From contig JBCCZQ010000017.1 of assembly GCA_039187315.1 (NCBI GenBank), forward strand, positions 1 to 44,948: a stretch of 44,948 bases of DNA, given 5' to 3'. Source of the DNA: JANQQZ01 sp039187315 (GTDB lineage Bacteria; Planctomycetota; Phycisphaerae; Phycisphaerales; UBA1924). This document shows positions 32,674 to 40,991 of the stretch, piece after piece. Numbering within the stretch: the first letter of the stretch is position 1; each line of letters opens with the position of its first letter. The position numbers and the translations under genes were made by a program. Under the pieces are notes generated by a model that did no database searches, had not been told where the DNA came from, and saw only the letters and a list, made by a program, of their open reading frames with translations.

Positions 32674-33750
32674 CTACGCCGATTCGGCCGCCATCGGGTC
32701 GGGCGGGCTGCTCGGTGCAGAGATCGTCAGCGCGACCGACCCGTAGAGCTCCTCGGTCGGGACGGGCGTCTCGACCACGATCCGCCGGCTCTCGCCGTCG
32801 ATCCCACGGGATTTCAGCTCTCGGCGGAGCGCACCGGGTAGGGCGAATTCGACATGCTCCTCGACGATGTCCCACTGCTCAAGCGATCCGCCGAACCGCT
32901 CAAGCAGCGCCCGGCAGACACCCGCGACCAGGTCCTCTGGTGCGCTCGCGCCCGCGGTGACTAGTACGGTCGACGACCCGCCCCGGGGGAGCCACGAGTC
33001 GTCGAGCTCCGAGGCGTCGTCGATGCGGTAGCCGGGCGTGCCCGCGTTCGCCGCGATCTCGGTCAGCCGCACCGAGTTCGACGAGTTCTGGCTCCCGACG
33101 ACGAGCACCACGTCCACCTCTGGCGCTAGCGACCGGACCGCGTGCTGACGGTTCGTCGTTGCGTAGCAGATGTCCGAGCCGGGCGGCTCATGCACGCCGG
33201 GGAATCGCTGCTTGATGGCCCGGATGATCACCGCCGCGTCGTCGGTCGAGAGCGTGGTCTGCGTCAGGTACACCAGCTTGCTCGGATCGCTGACCTCGAG
33301 CGACGCCACCTGCTCGGGCGTCTCGACCACGATCGTTGCTTCGGGAGCCTCCCCGGCGGTCCCCAGGACTTCTTGGTGATCACGATGACCGATCAGCAGG
33401 ATCTGGAAGCCCCGCTTGGCGTATCGGATCGCTTCCGAATGGACCTTCGTGACCAGCGGGCAGGTTGCATCGATCGAGAGCAGCCCGCGTTCGTCTGCTT
33501 CATTCCGTACGGCCGGCGAGATGCCGTGGGCGCTAAAGACCACGACGCTGCCTTCGGGGATGTCCGCGATGCGTTCGACGAAGACGACACCCCGGCGTTC
33601 AAAGCGCTCGACGACGTGCCGGTTGTGGACGATCTCGTGGTAGACATAGATCCGGCGATCCGGATAGAGGTCGATGACCTGATCGACCACATCGATCGCC
33701 ATACGGACGCCGGCACAGAAGCCGCGCGGGTTTGGCAGGACGACACGCAT
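32674..33750 (-). CDS. ispH: 4-hydroxy-3-methylbut-2-enyl diphosphate reductase
   Basis: The 358-residue iron-sulfur enzyme carries out the last step of the MEP pathway, making isopentenyl and dimethylallyl diphosphate. The three cluster cysteines are Cys12 (GFCAGV), Cys97 (DATCPLV) and Cys195 (SDICYATTN), and Glu127 in GHRDHQE is the proton-relay glutamate. The protein is somewhat longer than E. coli IspH (316), with an extension at the C-terminus after about 330. It heads the operon that ends with lipid-linked glycan enzymes and supplies the precursor of undecaprenyl phosphate. A GGAG lies 12 nt upstream and a promoter candidate is at 33838-33866. Confidence 0.96.
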   Translation of the reverse strand: MRVVLPNPRGFCAGVRMAIDVVDQVIDLYPDRRIYVYHEIVHNRHVVERFERRGVVFVERIADIPEGSVVVFSAHGISPAVRNEADERGLLSIDATCPLVTKVHSEAIRYAKRGFQILLIGHRDHQEVLGTAGEAPEATIVVETPEQVASLEVSDPSKLVYLTQTTLSTDDAAVIIRAIKQRFPGVHEPPGSDICYATTNRQHAVRSLAPEVDVVLVVGSQNSSNSVRLTEIAANAGTPGYRIDDASELDDSWLPRGGSSTVLVTAGASAPEDLVAGVCRALLERFGGSLEQWDIVEEHVEFALPGALRRELKSRGIDGESRRIVVETPVPTEELYGSVALTISAPSSPPDPMAAESA

Positions 33751-34108
33751 CAGTCAGGGATCTCCATCGGCGGATTCGACGCTGTCGGATGCTAGAGTCG
33801 GCCGGGCGCACGGGTCTGTGGCGGCTCAACCGATCAAATTCCAAATGATTTATGAAGCTCTGTCAAGGGTGGCGGTTTGGGTCGTGGTGCGGCTCCGCGG
33901 TCAAGCGGGCAGAACCCGCTTTCGCCTATGCTCATGTGTCCTCGGCGGTCCGCCGGTTCACGGACAGTTGGCAGTCGCGGCGAAGCCGCCCACATCCGAT
34001 GCACACCCCCCGGCGAAGGACCGCCGGCATGATCGTCCTGAGATGGCTTCGGTCGCGATGTAGGCAGCCATCCCGGCCGCAGTTGATAAGGCCGAGCGGG
34101 AGAGCAGC
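33751..34108 (+). other. Intergenic region with several hairpins
   Basis: These 358 nt separate ispH (minus) from a small membrane protein (plus). They hold the ispH promoter candidate in an AT-richer patch near 33830-33870. Several short stems also occur, for example AGCGGG with CCCGCT near 33904-33921 and GCGGC with GCCGC near 33975-33990. I found no match to a known RNA family by eye. Confidence 0.45.
33838..33866 (-). promoter_or_regulatory. Candidate sigma70-type promoter of the ispH operon
   Basis: On the reverse strand a perfect TTGACA (33866-33861) is followed after 17 nt by TGGAAT (33843-33838), which matches four of six -10 positions. The spacer is unusually AT-rich for this genome. 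The leader to ispH would be about 80 nt. Confidence 0.5.
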
Positions 34109-34483
34109 ATGAACGGCGCCAAGCCTTGGCAGATCGCCCTGATCGTTCTCGGCCTCATCGGTGGCATCGCCGGCGTGGTCTTTGCGCTGGGCAGCAACAG
34201 CGGGCCGGACATGGCCGATTCGATGGTCCTTGTGGATATCGAAACCGGCAACCTCTACAGCGTCTCGATCAAGAACCGATCCGTTATGACCCCGATGGAA
34301 CACCCGGACACAGGTCGGCGAACACTGCACCGAGTTATCCGCGACGACGAGGGCGGCTACAAGATCAGCCGTCGTCGTCTCGGCGGGCTGCAGAACGATG
34401 AACTCGTGAATACCGATGTGGTCGACCTCGACTCCGGCCGGATCCTGGTTGACAACGGCGACCCAACACGGATCAGCCCGTAG
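34109..34483 (+). CDS. Small membrane-anchored protein, planctomycete type
   Basis: This encodes 124 residues: one N-terminal membrane helix (about 8-28, IALIVLGLIGGIAGVVFAL), then a short soluble domain with GNLYSVSIKN and EHPDTGRRTLHRVI. Sequences with a helix and a Pro-x-Thr-Gly-x-x-Thr-Leu block are often found near prepilin-type genes in planctomycetes; function is unknown. GGGAGAG nine nt upstream supports the start. It is followed after 73 nt by a prepilin-type gene on the same strand, so the two may be cotranscribed and act in the same secretion or surface structure. Confidence 0.8.
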   Translation: MNGAKPWQIALIVLGLIGGIAGVVFALGSNSGPDMADSMVLVDIETGNLYSVSIKNRSVMTPMEHPDTGRRTLHRVIRDDEGGYKISRRRLGGLQNDELVNTDVVDLDSGRILVDNGDPTRISP

Positions 34484-34556
34484 GGCTTGGCAAGACGCAC
34501 ACGATGACGACACGTACGGACACGGAACGCACGCGTTTGGACAAGGAAACGCACCC

Positions 34557-35648
34557 ATGAACGCGACCCGCACCCGGCAGGCCGCCGGATTCACCCTGAT
34601 CGAGTTGCTCGTGGTCATCGCGATTATCGCGCTGCTCATCGGCATCCTGCTGCCAGCCCTCGGCACGGCCCGTCGGACCGCTTGGTCGCTCGTGGACCAG
34701 ACGCAGCTCCGCAATATCGGGCAGGGCCAAGCTGTGTACGGCGCTGACAACGACGACTATTTCGCTTCGGTCAATACGACCGGTTGGGAAATCCAACGCG
34801 ACCCCGAGTCGAATCTCGGCGTGACGAACTCGCGGACGCCTGTCCAGAGTTTCGATGTGATCAGTCCGACCGTCGGCGATGATCTCGGGTTCTCTGCGAC
34901 CAGGGCCGATCGGTACGGCGACATATTCAACGACTTCCGCGATCCTTCGGCGGTCGAATTCGTTGGCGATGTGTTCCGGGATGGAGCGCCGCCAGACATC
35001 GACGACTTCGATGACTACCTCGAGAACAACCGAGGTTTTCGTCAGGCAAGCTACTTGATGCCGGGTGCCTTTTCATACTGGGGCTCGCCGCAAGGCTTTA
35101 TTCCGGGCGTTGGTTCCGCGGGCAACGACCAGGAACGCTGGCGGGACCGATACGGCTTCACCCCGAGGTCGTGGACGGGAATCATCAGCACGCAAGTCAA
35201 AACCCCACGGAGCTTCAGGAATAGATTTGAACAAACAGGGATCATTATTTCAGACAAGATCATGATGGCTGGCGGCACGCGCTACTTCGAAGACGGCGTG
35301 CTCGATTTTGATCCACGGACGAATCCAGGCGCGTTCGGAGCCTTCACCTCTGGTACCCCGCAGTGGGTCGGGAACACGGCCTACGGAGACGAGTTTGCAG
35401 CAGCGGCAAACGGGGAGAATCTTCAGCTTTCTTTCCGCCACCCGAATGAGTCAATTAACGCGGTCTTCTTCGATGGGCACACTGAGAACCTCAAGAAATC
35501 AGAGGTCCACACGGATGTCGGCGCGTGGGCACCGAGCGGCAGCATCGCCAACCCGAGCGCGGGATGGACGCCGGAAGCTCAGGCGTACGTGGACGAGTTG
35601 CCTGATGGTCGAAGCCGATCGGGATTTGCAGGCAAGGTGCTTCCCTAG
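34557..35648 (+). CDS. Prepilin-type protein, H-X9-DG-like
   Basis: The 363-residue protein has the prepilin motif GFTLIELLVVIAIIALLIGI at 11-30, cut before Phe by prepilin peptidase. The globular part ends with RHPNESINAVFFDGHTENL, which resembles the H-X9-DG C-terminal motif of planctomycete prepilins but with ten residues between His and Asp-Gly. AAGGAA eight nt upstream supports the ATG at 34557. Base composition in 34900-35480 is clearly less GC-rich than in neighbours. A strong terminator follows at 35673. Role: pseudopilus, type II secretion or surface structure; exact job unknown. Confidence 0.88.
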   Translation: MNATRTRQAAGFTLIELLVVIAIIALLIGILLPALGTARRTAWSLVDQTQLRNIGQGQAVYGADNDDYFASVNTTGWEIQRDPESNLGVTNSRTPVQSFDVISPTVGDDLGFSATRADRYGDIFNDFRDPSAVEFVGDVFRDGAPPDIDDFDDYLENNRGFRQASYLMPGAFSYWGSPQGFIPGVGSAGNDQERWRDRYGFTPRSWTGIISTQVKTPRSFRNRFEQTGIIISDKIMMAGGTRYFEDGVLDFDPRTNPGAFGAFTSGTPQWVGNTAYGDEFAAAANGENLQLSFRHPNESINAVFFDGHTENLKKSEVHTDVGAWAPSGSIANPSAGWTPEAQAYVDELPDGRSRSGFAGKVLP

Positions 35649-35672
35649 GAGCCAAGCACGAAGCGATCCTCG

Positions 35673-35696
35673 CCGCCCGCTCGCGGGCGGTTTTTT
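35673..35696 (+). terminator. Rho-independent terminator after the prepilin gene
   Basis: The stem CCGCCCG/CGGGCGG (35673-35679 with 35684-35690), with a four-nt loop, is followed by six T. It lies 25 nt after the stop at 35648 and 37 nt before the next start. Confidence 0.9.
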
Positions 35697-35732
35697 GTTT
35701 GGCGGCTTGCATGGTGTGTATTGGAGATCCGC

Positions 35733-37160
35733 ATGAGTCTTGACGCGGTGCTGGGGCGGCTGGAGTCGACCGAGGCGGAGCAGGTCGATCGGCTGAAAGC
35801 GTGGCTGTCGATGCCGTCGATCAGCACGGACCCGGCGTACCGGTCGCAGACGGCCGAGGCCGCGGACTGGTGCGCGCGGCGGCTTCGTGAGTCGGGGTTC
35901 GAGGTGCGCGTGCTGCCGACGGGCTCGGCGGGGTCGCCGGGTCACCCTGTGGTGCTGGCGACGACGCCGGGCGATGCGGAGTATGCCGGCCCCCACGTGC
36001 TGTTCTACGGGCACTACGACGTCCAGCCGGCCGACCCCGTGGAGCTGTGGGACAGCCCTCCGTTCGAGCCTGTCGTGGTCACTGACGATGCGGGCCGTAA
36101 GCGGGTCGTGGCGCGGGGCGCGGTCGACGACAAGGGGCAGGTCGCGACCTTCCTCGAGGCGATGCGGGCGTGGCACGCGGAGACCGGCAAGGCTGCGGGC
36201 GGTGTGCGGATGACGGTGCTGATCGAGGGCGAAGAAGAATCTGGCTCGGCGAACCTGGAGCAGTTCGTCTCCGAGCACTCGGACGAACTGCAAGCGTGCG
36301 ACGTTTGCGTGATCTCGGATACTGGGATGCTCGGGCGCGATCGGCCGGCGATCACCTACGGCATCCGAGGCCTGACGTACACAGAAGTGACCCTCCACGG
36401 CCCGGACCAGGACCTGCACTCGGGCCTGTGGGGCGGGCGTGTGCCGAACCCGATCAACGAGCTGGTCGGGGTCCTCAGCGGTCTCTGGGACGCCGACCGG
36501 CGCGTGACGCTGCCGGGCTTCTACGACAGCGTGCGCGAGCTTGGCGATGACGAGCGGGCGCAATGGCGTTCGCTGGGGATCGATGCGGCCGAGGCGCTCA
36601 GGTCGATCGGGCTTCCGGCGGAGGCGGACATCGGCGAGGCGGGGTACACCGCGACTGAGCGCGAATGGGCCCGGCCGACGTGCGATATCAACGGCATTGT
36701 CGGCGGCTATACAGGTGACGGGGCCAAGACGGTGATCCCGGCGCAGGCTTCGGCGAAGGTGAGCTTCCGGCTGGTCGCTGACCAGGACCCATCGGTGGTA
36801 GCAAAGTCGTTCTTCGCGTGGCTGGAGGCGCGGACGCCGCGTGGGTGCCGGTGGACATTCCATGACCACGGCGGTGGGCTGCCTGCGACGACGCCCACCG
36901 AGTCGCCGGCGATGCAGGCCGCTCGCGATGCCCTGCGCGATGCGTCGGGCGTGGAGCCATCGCTGATCCGGAGCGGGGGGTCGATCCCGGTAGCCGGGCT
37001 GCTCAAGGCATCGCTGGGTATCGATACGATCTTTGTGGGGTTCGGGCTGGAGGACGATCGTGTGCACTCGCCGAACGAGAAGTTTGAGCTGGACTGCTTC
37101 CGGCTGGGGCGGCGGACGCACGCGAGGCTGGTCGATCGGCTATGGGCGATCGGGCGTTAG
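35733..37160 (+). CDS. M20 family metallopeptidase (dipeptidase-like)
   Basis: The 475-residue enzyme is of the M20/peptidase T-carnosinase type with two zinc ions. Ligands and catalytic residues are present: His94 and Asp96 in FYGHYDVQPA, Asp132 in GAVDDKGQ, the catalytic pair Glu167-Glu168 in IEGEEESGS, Asp196 in SDTGM and a C-terminal His in VHSPNEKF. The dimerisation domain lies between about 210 and 360. No signal peptide is seen, so it is probably cytoplasmic and acts on dipeptides or N-acyl amino acids. GGAG six nt upstream fixes the ATG at 35733. Its last four nt overlap the end of the opposite-strand gene. Confidence 0.9.
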   Translation: MSLDAVLGRLESTEAEQVDRLKAWLSMPSISTDPAYRSQTAEAADWCARRLRESGFEVRVLPTGSAGSPGHPVVLATTPGDAEYAGPHVLFYGHYDVQPADPVELWDSPPFEPVVVTDDAGRKRVVARGAVDDKGQVATFLEAMRAWHAETGKAAGGVRMTVLIEGEEESGSANLEQFVSEHSDELQACDVCVISDTGMLGRDRPAITYGIRGLTYTEVTLHGPDQDLHSGLWGGRVPNPINELVGVLSGLWDADRRVTLPGFYDSVRELGDDERAQWRSLGIDAAEALRSIGLPAEADIGEAGYTATEREWARPTCDINGIVGGYTGDGAKTVIPAQASAKVSFRLVADQDPSVVAKSFFAWLEARTPRGCRWTFHDHGGGLPATTPTESPAMQAARDALRDASGVEPSLIRSGGSIPVAGLLKASLGIDTIFVGFGLEDDRVHSPNEKFELDCFRLGRRTHARLVDRLWAIGR

Positions 37161-37501
37161 GCCGCTTGCTTCTGTTCGACCCCTGAGCCGCTTTCGGCCC
37201 CAGGATCGGGCTCGATCTGCCCGACCGGCTCGGCGATATCGACTTCGATGATGTCCTCGCCGCGCAGCTTGGCCACATAAGCACGGTGGAGGTCGTGGAC
37301 GCGCACACGCAGGTCGTGGGCGGCCTCGCCCTGCCGGATGCTCACCGCGACGCAGTGAAGGACGGCCATCGCGGCTCCGCATACCGCCAGCGCGATCAGA
37401 ACGGCCATCGGGTCCGGGTTCGGCATGGAGAGGGGATCGTCCGGATCGCGCCGGACCTTGAGGCGTGGGGTCGTGGCCAGCCGTGATGGAGCCCGTACCA
37501 T
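37157..37501 (-). CDS. Small single-pass membrane protein, unknown
   Basis: The frame encodes 114 residues from the ATG at 37501, or 89 from an internal ATG at 37426. It has one hydrophobic segment (AVLIALAVCGAAMAVLHCVAV) and a charged C-terminal tail that looks helical (RQGEAAHDLRVRVHDLHRAYV) and ends acidic. I do not recognise a family. It is convergent with the M20 gene (four-nt overlap at the stops) and divergent from the 803-residue protein gene, the two start codons being six nt apart. The longer start has CGGAGC directly before it; the shorter has no signal. Moderately sure it is a gene. Confidence 0.6.
   Translation of the reverse strand: MVRAPSRLATTPRLKVRRDPDDPLSMPNPDPMAVLIALAVCGAAMAVLHCVAVSIRQGEAAHDLRVRVHDLHRAYVAKLRGEDIIEVDIAEPVGQIEPDPGAESGSGVEQKQAA
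37496..37501 (+). promoter_or_regulatory. Candidate leaderless -10 element (TACCAT) before the 803-residue protein gene
   Basis: TACCAT ends six nt before the ATG at 37508, without a Shine-Dalgarno. It overlaps the start codon of the divergent small gene. Confidence 0.45.
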
Positions 37502-37507
37502 GCTCCG

Positions 37508-39919
37508 ATGCCACGGCTCGGCCTGTTTATGGTGTTCGCGTTGACAGGCTGGTGGCTGCTCGGCCAGCCCGCATCGGCCCAAACGGATGCGTCCTCCGAT
37601 GCGTCCCCTGGCGCGGTCCAGCTCGCCATTCGGAGCTTCGGCGTGGGCGGGACCGCGCGTGTAGGCGACTGGGCTGGCGTTCAGGTCGAGATCACAGACC
37701 TTGGGTCCGTGCAGCGTGAGGTCTTGATCGAGATCGAGACGACCGATGTCGACGGCGACCGGCCGCGCTTCGGAAGGACGATTACCACCAACCCCGGAGC
37801 GGGTGCGGAGCGGGTCTGGGTGTACGCGTTCCTCGGTCAGGACGCGGCAGATATGCCTGTGACGGTGTCGGCCTACGAGGCGATCGCCCGTCCTGCCGAA
37901 GAAGCGGAGCGGCTGGGGGTGCGCTACGCGCCGGGCGGACTATTAGGACGGACGACGAGCCTGAGCACGCCGGTCATGCCGGCTGAGCGAGCGGCGATGC
38001 TCGTCGTCGGCAGGGCGCCGGCGGGGCTGTCGCTGTACGAACGGCGGCCCCAGGCCTCCGCCAATTGGCTGCCCGGCGCTCACGAAGTGACGACGATCGC
38101 GGACGGCCTTACGACCGATGACCTTCCCGACCGCGTCGCCGGTTTGCTCCCCTTTGAGACGATCGTCTGGACGACAGCAGAGCCGTCGCGGTTGACCTCA
38201 TCCAGAGCGGATGCGTTGCGGCGATGGGTTTCGATGGGCGGGCACCTTGTGATCAGCCTGCCGACGGCGCCGCAGGTCTGGCTGGATGCCTCCCGCAATC
38301 CGATGACTGCGTGGCTGCCGGAGGTCGAGTTCGATCGGATGCCGCTGGCTTCGGGTGAGGTCCTCGAACGGCTGGGCCCGCTCCTGCTTGGAAGCACCGA
38401 GAGCGCCTGGTCGGGCGAGATGGTTGTGCACGGCCTGCTTCCGCGAGCCGCGGCTCAGCCGCGGACTGCGATGACGATCCTGACCGACACCTCTGGCGTT
38501 CCTGTGGTTTCGCGTCGGCTGGTCGGGCTCGGGATGGTGACGGTGATCGGGTTTGATGCCGCCGATCGCCGGCTGATCGACGCGGGGATTCCGACCGGCC
38601 GATCTTTTTGGCACCGGGTGCTGGGCCGGACCGGGACCTCGGGGGAGGATCCCGCCCGTGCGAACCAGGCGCCCAGGATCTCGCAGGTCGCGACTCGCTT
38701 CTTTGACACCGACATCGCGGCGCTGATCGCCAAGAGCCAGGCTGTGTTCCTGGGGGTGGTGACCGGGTTCGCCCTTTTCGCGTTGTACTGGATCCTGGCC
38801 GGGCCGGGCGTGTTCTTGCTTCTCAAGCGTGCGGGCCGGACGCAGCACGCGTGGGTTGCCTCGACCGCGATCGGGCTGGTGTTCACGGGCATCGCGTGGG
38901 GCTTTGTGTCGTTGGTCCGACCATCGGAGCCCGAGGCGACGGCCGTCGTGTTCGTCGATGCGGTGGATGGCGTCTCTGATGTGCGCGCGAAGGTATTTGC
39001 CAGCGTGCTGGAGCCGAGCTACGGCAACGCTGTGGTTGAACTGGAGACGGCGCGCGAGGGCGATGTGGCGCTGCTGACACCCTGGACCGATGCGCAGGAC
39101 GCGCTGCTCGGCGGGGCGGCGTTCCCTGATTCGCGCGGGTACGCGCTGTCCGGGCGCGGGCCTTCGGCGTTGCGGTTCCCGGCCAGGGCCACGGTGAAGA
39201 CCGTGCGTGGCGACTGGCTTGGCGAACGCCGCTGGGCCATGCCGTACCCGACCACGCCCCAGGGCGGGGTTGGAAGCCTGCGTGTCGACCGGCGCGGCAC
39301 GGTCCGTGGGACACTCGTACACGGCTTGCCGGCGCCATTGGAAGACGGCATCCTTGTTGTTGTCCCGCCGCAGGTGCCGCTCTCGCAGCCGGTCGGGCAG
39401 GACGACATCACGCGGACCAGGGTCTACTCGCTCGCGCCGTCGTACCGATCCTGGGCTCCGGGCGTCTCGATCGATCTTGGTAGCTACACCGCTTTGCGGG
39501 AAGGCCCCGCGGGAGCGCAGGATCTCCAGAACCAGCTCCAGTACTTTCGCGGGCTGCTCGCAAGGGGTGAATCGCAGGGGCTAGTCCCGCCGTCACGATC
39601 GGAGGTTAGCGCCTCGGTCAACGAACGCCTGCTCGCGGCGGCCTTCATGTCCAGGTTCCCGCCCACGCGGGGATCGGCCAGCGGGGCACGCGAGGTCGCG
39701 CTTCGGCGGCACACCCACGGGCTCGACCTCGGGCGATGGTTCACCCAGCCATGCGTCATGATCTTGGGCGTCGTTGAGCTTTCACCCGACATCGAGCCGC
39801 CGCTGGACTGGTCGATCGAAGACGGCGGATCGATGCGCAGCCTGCCAACGAACGGCCGCGCGGTGGTGCGGTGGGTGTACCCTCTCGAGCCGGCAGCGCC
39901 AGAAGTCGGCGATCTCTGA
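37508..39919 (+). CDS. Large secreted/membrane-anchored protein of unknown function
   Basis: The 803-residue protein has a signal peptide (cleavage probably after PASA at 24), an extracytoplasmic part of about 380 residues, two membrane helices at about 410-440 and 447-470, and a second extracytoplasmic part of 330 residues. Residues near 237-252 (LRRWVSMGGHLVISLP) resemble the strand-loop of glutamine amidotransferase-like folds found in envelope proteins such as DUF4350 or Gld-type ABC partners. No catalytic residues are recognisable. It is followed after 30 nt by an ABC ATPase gene on the same strand, so the pair may form a transporter-like or envelope-remodelling unit. The ATG at 37508 lacks a Shine-Dalgarno. 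Confidence 0.8.
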   Translation: MPRLGLFMVFALTGWWLLGQPASAQTDASSDASPGAVQLAIRSFGVGGTARVGDWAGVQVEITDLGSVQREVLIEIETTDVDGDRPRFGRTITTNPGAGAERVWVYAFLGQDAADMPVTVSAYEAIARPAEEAERLGVRYAPGGLLGRTTSLSTPVMPAERAAMLVVGRAPAGLSLYERRPQASANWLPGAHEVTTIADGLTTDDLPDRVAGLLPFETIVWTTAEPSRLTSSRADALRRWVSMGGHLVISLPTAPQVWLDASRNPMTAWLPEVEFDRMPLASGEVLERLGPLLLGSTESAWSGEMVVHGLLPRAAAQPRTAMTILTDTSGVPVVSRRLVGLGMVTVIGFDAADRRLIDAGIPTGRSFWHRVLGRTGTSGEDPARANQAPRISQVATRFFDTDIAALIAKSQAVFLGVVTGFALFALYWILAGPGVFLLLKRAGRTQHAWVASTAIGLVFTGIAWGFVSLVRPSEPEATAVVFVDAVDGVSDVRAKVFASVLEPSYGNAVVELETAREGDVALLTPWTDAQDALLGGAAFPDSRGYALSGRGPSALRFPARATVKTVRGDWLGERRWAMPYPTTPQGGVGSLRVDRRGTVRGTLVHGLPAPLEDGILVVVPPQVPLSQPVGQDDITRTRVYSLAPSYRSWAPGVSIDLGSYTALREGPAGAQDLQNQLQYFRGLLARGESQGLVPPSRSEVSASVNERLLAAAFMSRFPPTRGSASGAREVALRRHTHGLDLGRWFTQPCVMILGVVELSPDIEPPLDWSIEDGGSMRSLPTNGRAVVRWVYPLEPAAPEVGDL

Positions 39920-39949
39920 ACCCAGCCGGAGTCATCAGGTGCAACCGCT

Positions 39950-40918
39950 ATGCCGATGATCGAGACCATCAACCTGACCAAGCGTTACCAGGACTTGGTC
40001 GCGCTCGACAGCCTGAACCTGGTCATCGAGGACGGTGCCTGCTTCGGGTTCATCGGGCCCAACGGCGCAGGCAAGACCACGACGATCAAGATCCTGGCCA
40101 CCCTGCTCAAGCCGACGAGCGGGCAGGCGAACGTCGCCGGCCGGACGGTCGGCTACCAGAACCGGGAGATCCGACCGCTGATCGGCTATGTGCCGGATTT
40201 CATGGGCGCGTACGAGGATATGGTCGTCCAGGAGTATCTGGAGTTCTTCGCTTCGGCGTACAACATTGCCGGTGCGCAGCGGCGGAAGGTCGTGGGCGAT
40301 GTGCTCGAGCTGACCGACCTGACGTACAAAGCGACGGCCGAGGTCAATGGGCTCAGCCGTGGCATGCAGCAGCGGCTCTCGATCGCGCGCGTGCTGCTGC
40401 ACGACCCGAAGATCCTGCTCATGGACGAGCCGGCCAGCGGGCTCGATCCGCGGGCGCGCATCGAGATTCGGGAGCTGCTCAAGGAGCTCCGCCGGATGGG
40501 CAAGACGATCCTGATCTCGTCGCACATCCTCCACGAGCTCGCCGAGCTCTGCAACCAGGTCGGCATCATCGAGCGAGGCAAGCTGCTGTTTTCGGGTGAC
40601 GTGGCGGACATCCTCCGCCGGGCCCGTGTGGGCAAGGTGTTCCACGTGTCGGTGATCGATCGCTCGCTGGAGGCGGCCAAGGCCCTGGAGACTGTTCCAG
40701 GGATTACGAAGATCACCATCAAGAAGGCCGAGGAGGACCAGCCGGCCGACGCTGAGGGCAAGATGCTAGAGGTCGCCATGGACCCGTCGGCCGTGACCAG
40801 TCCGTCCGATCTTCCCTCGGTGCTGATCAACGCTGGATTCCGGCTCGTCGCGTTTGGGGAAGAGCCGGTGAACCTGGAGACAGCGTTCATGCGATTGACC
40901 AAGGGCGCTGTGCAGTAG
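39950..40918 (+). CDS. ABC transporter ATP-binding protein
   Basis: The 322-residue protein has a complete nucleotide-binding domain: Walker A GPNGAGKTT (36-44, Lys42), a Q-loop region at about 79-83 (GYVPD, where the usual Gln is replaced), signature LSRGMQQ (135-141), Walker B LLMDEPASG with Glu160, and the H-loop His192. A C-terminal extension of about 110 residues (from 210) resembles the extra domain of drug- and gliding-type ABC ATPases. No membrane permease gene is adjacent; the upstream neighbour is the 803-residue membrane protein, and the downstream one a peptidase. It probably works with a permease elsewhere or with its upstream neighbour. Confidence 0.93.
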   Translation: MPMIETINLTKRYQDLVALDSLNLVIEDGACFGFIGPNGAGKTTTIKILATLLKPTSGQANVAGRTVGYQNREIRPLIGYVPDFMGAYEDMVVQEYLEFFASAYNIAGAQRRKVVGDVLELTDLTYKATAEVNGLSRGMQQRLSIARVLLHDPKILLMDEPASGLDPRARIEIRELLKELRRMGKTILISSHILHELAELCNQVGIIERGKLLFSGDVADILRRARVGKVFHVSVIDRSLEAAKALETVPGITKITIKKAEEDQPADAEGKMLEVAMDPSAVTSPSDLPSVLINAGFRLVAFGEEPVNLETAFMRLTKGAVQ

Positions 40919-40991
40919 TCGGCCGTTGGTGCCACGCGTCGAAGCCTCGCTGGTACCATGGCTATCACACCGACCTCACGGAGGCTGTCCT

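Noticed and set aside
32651..32875. Longer start for rlmN
   Set aside because: The extension lies within ispH and is Arg-rich shadow sequence.
37460..37500. Plus-strand -35 element for the 803-residue gene
   Set aside because: TTGAGG near 37459 is too far from TACCAT (about 30 nt) to make a normal promoter.
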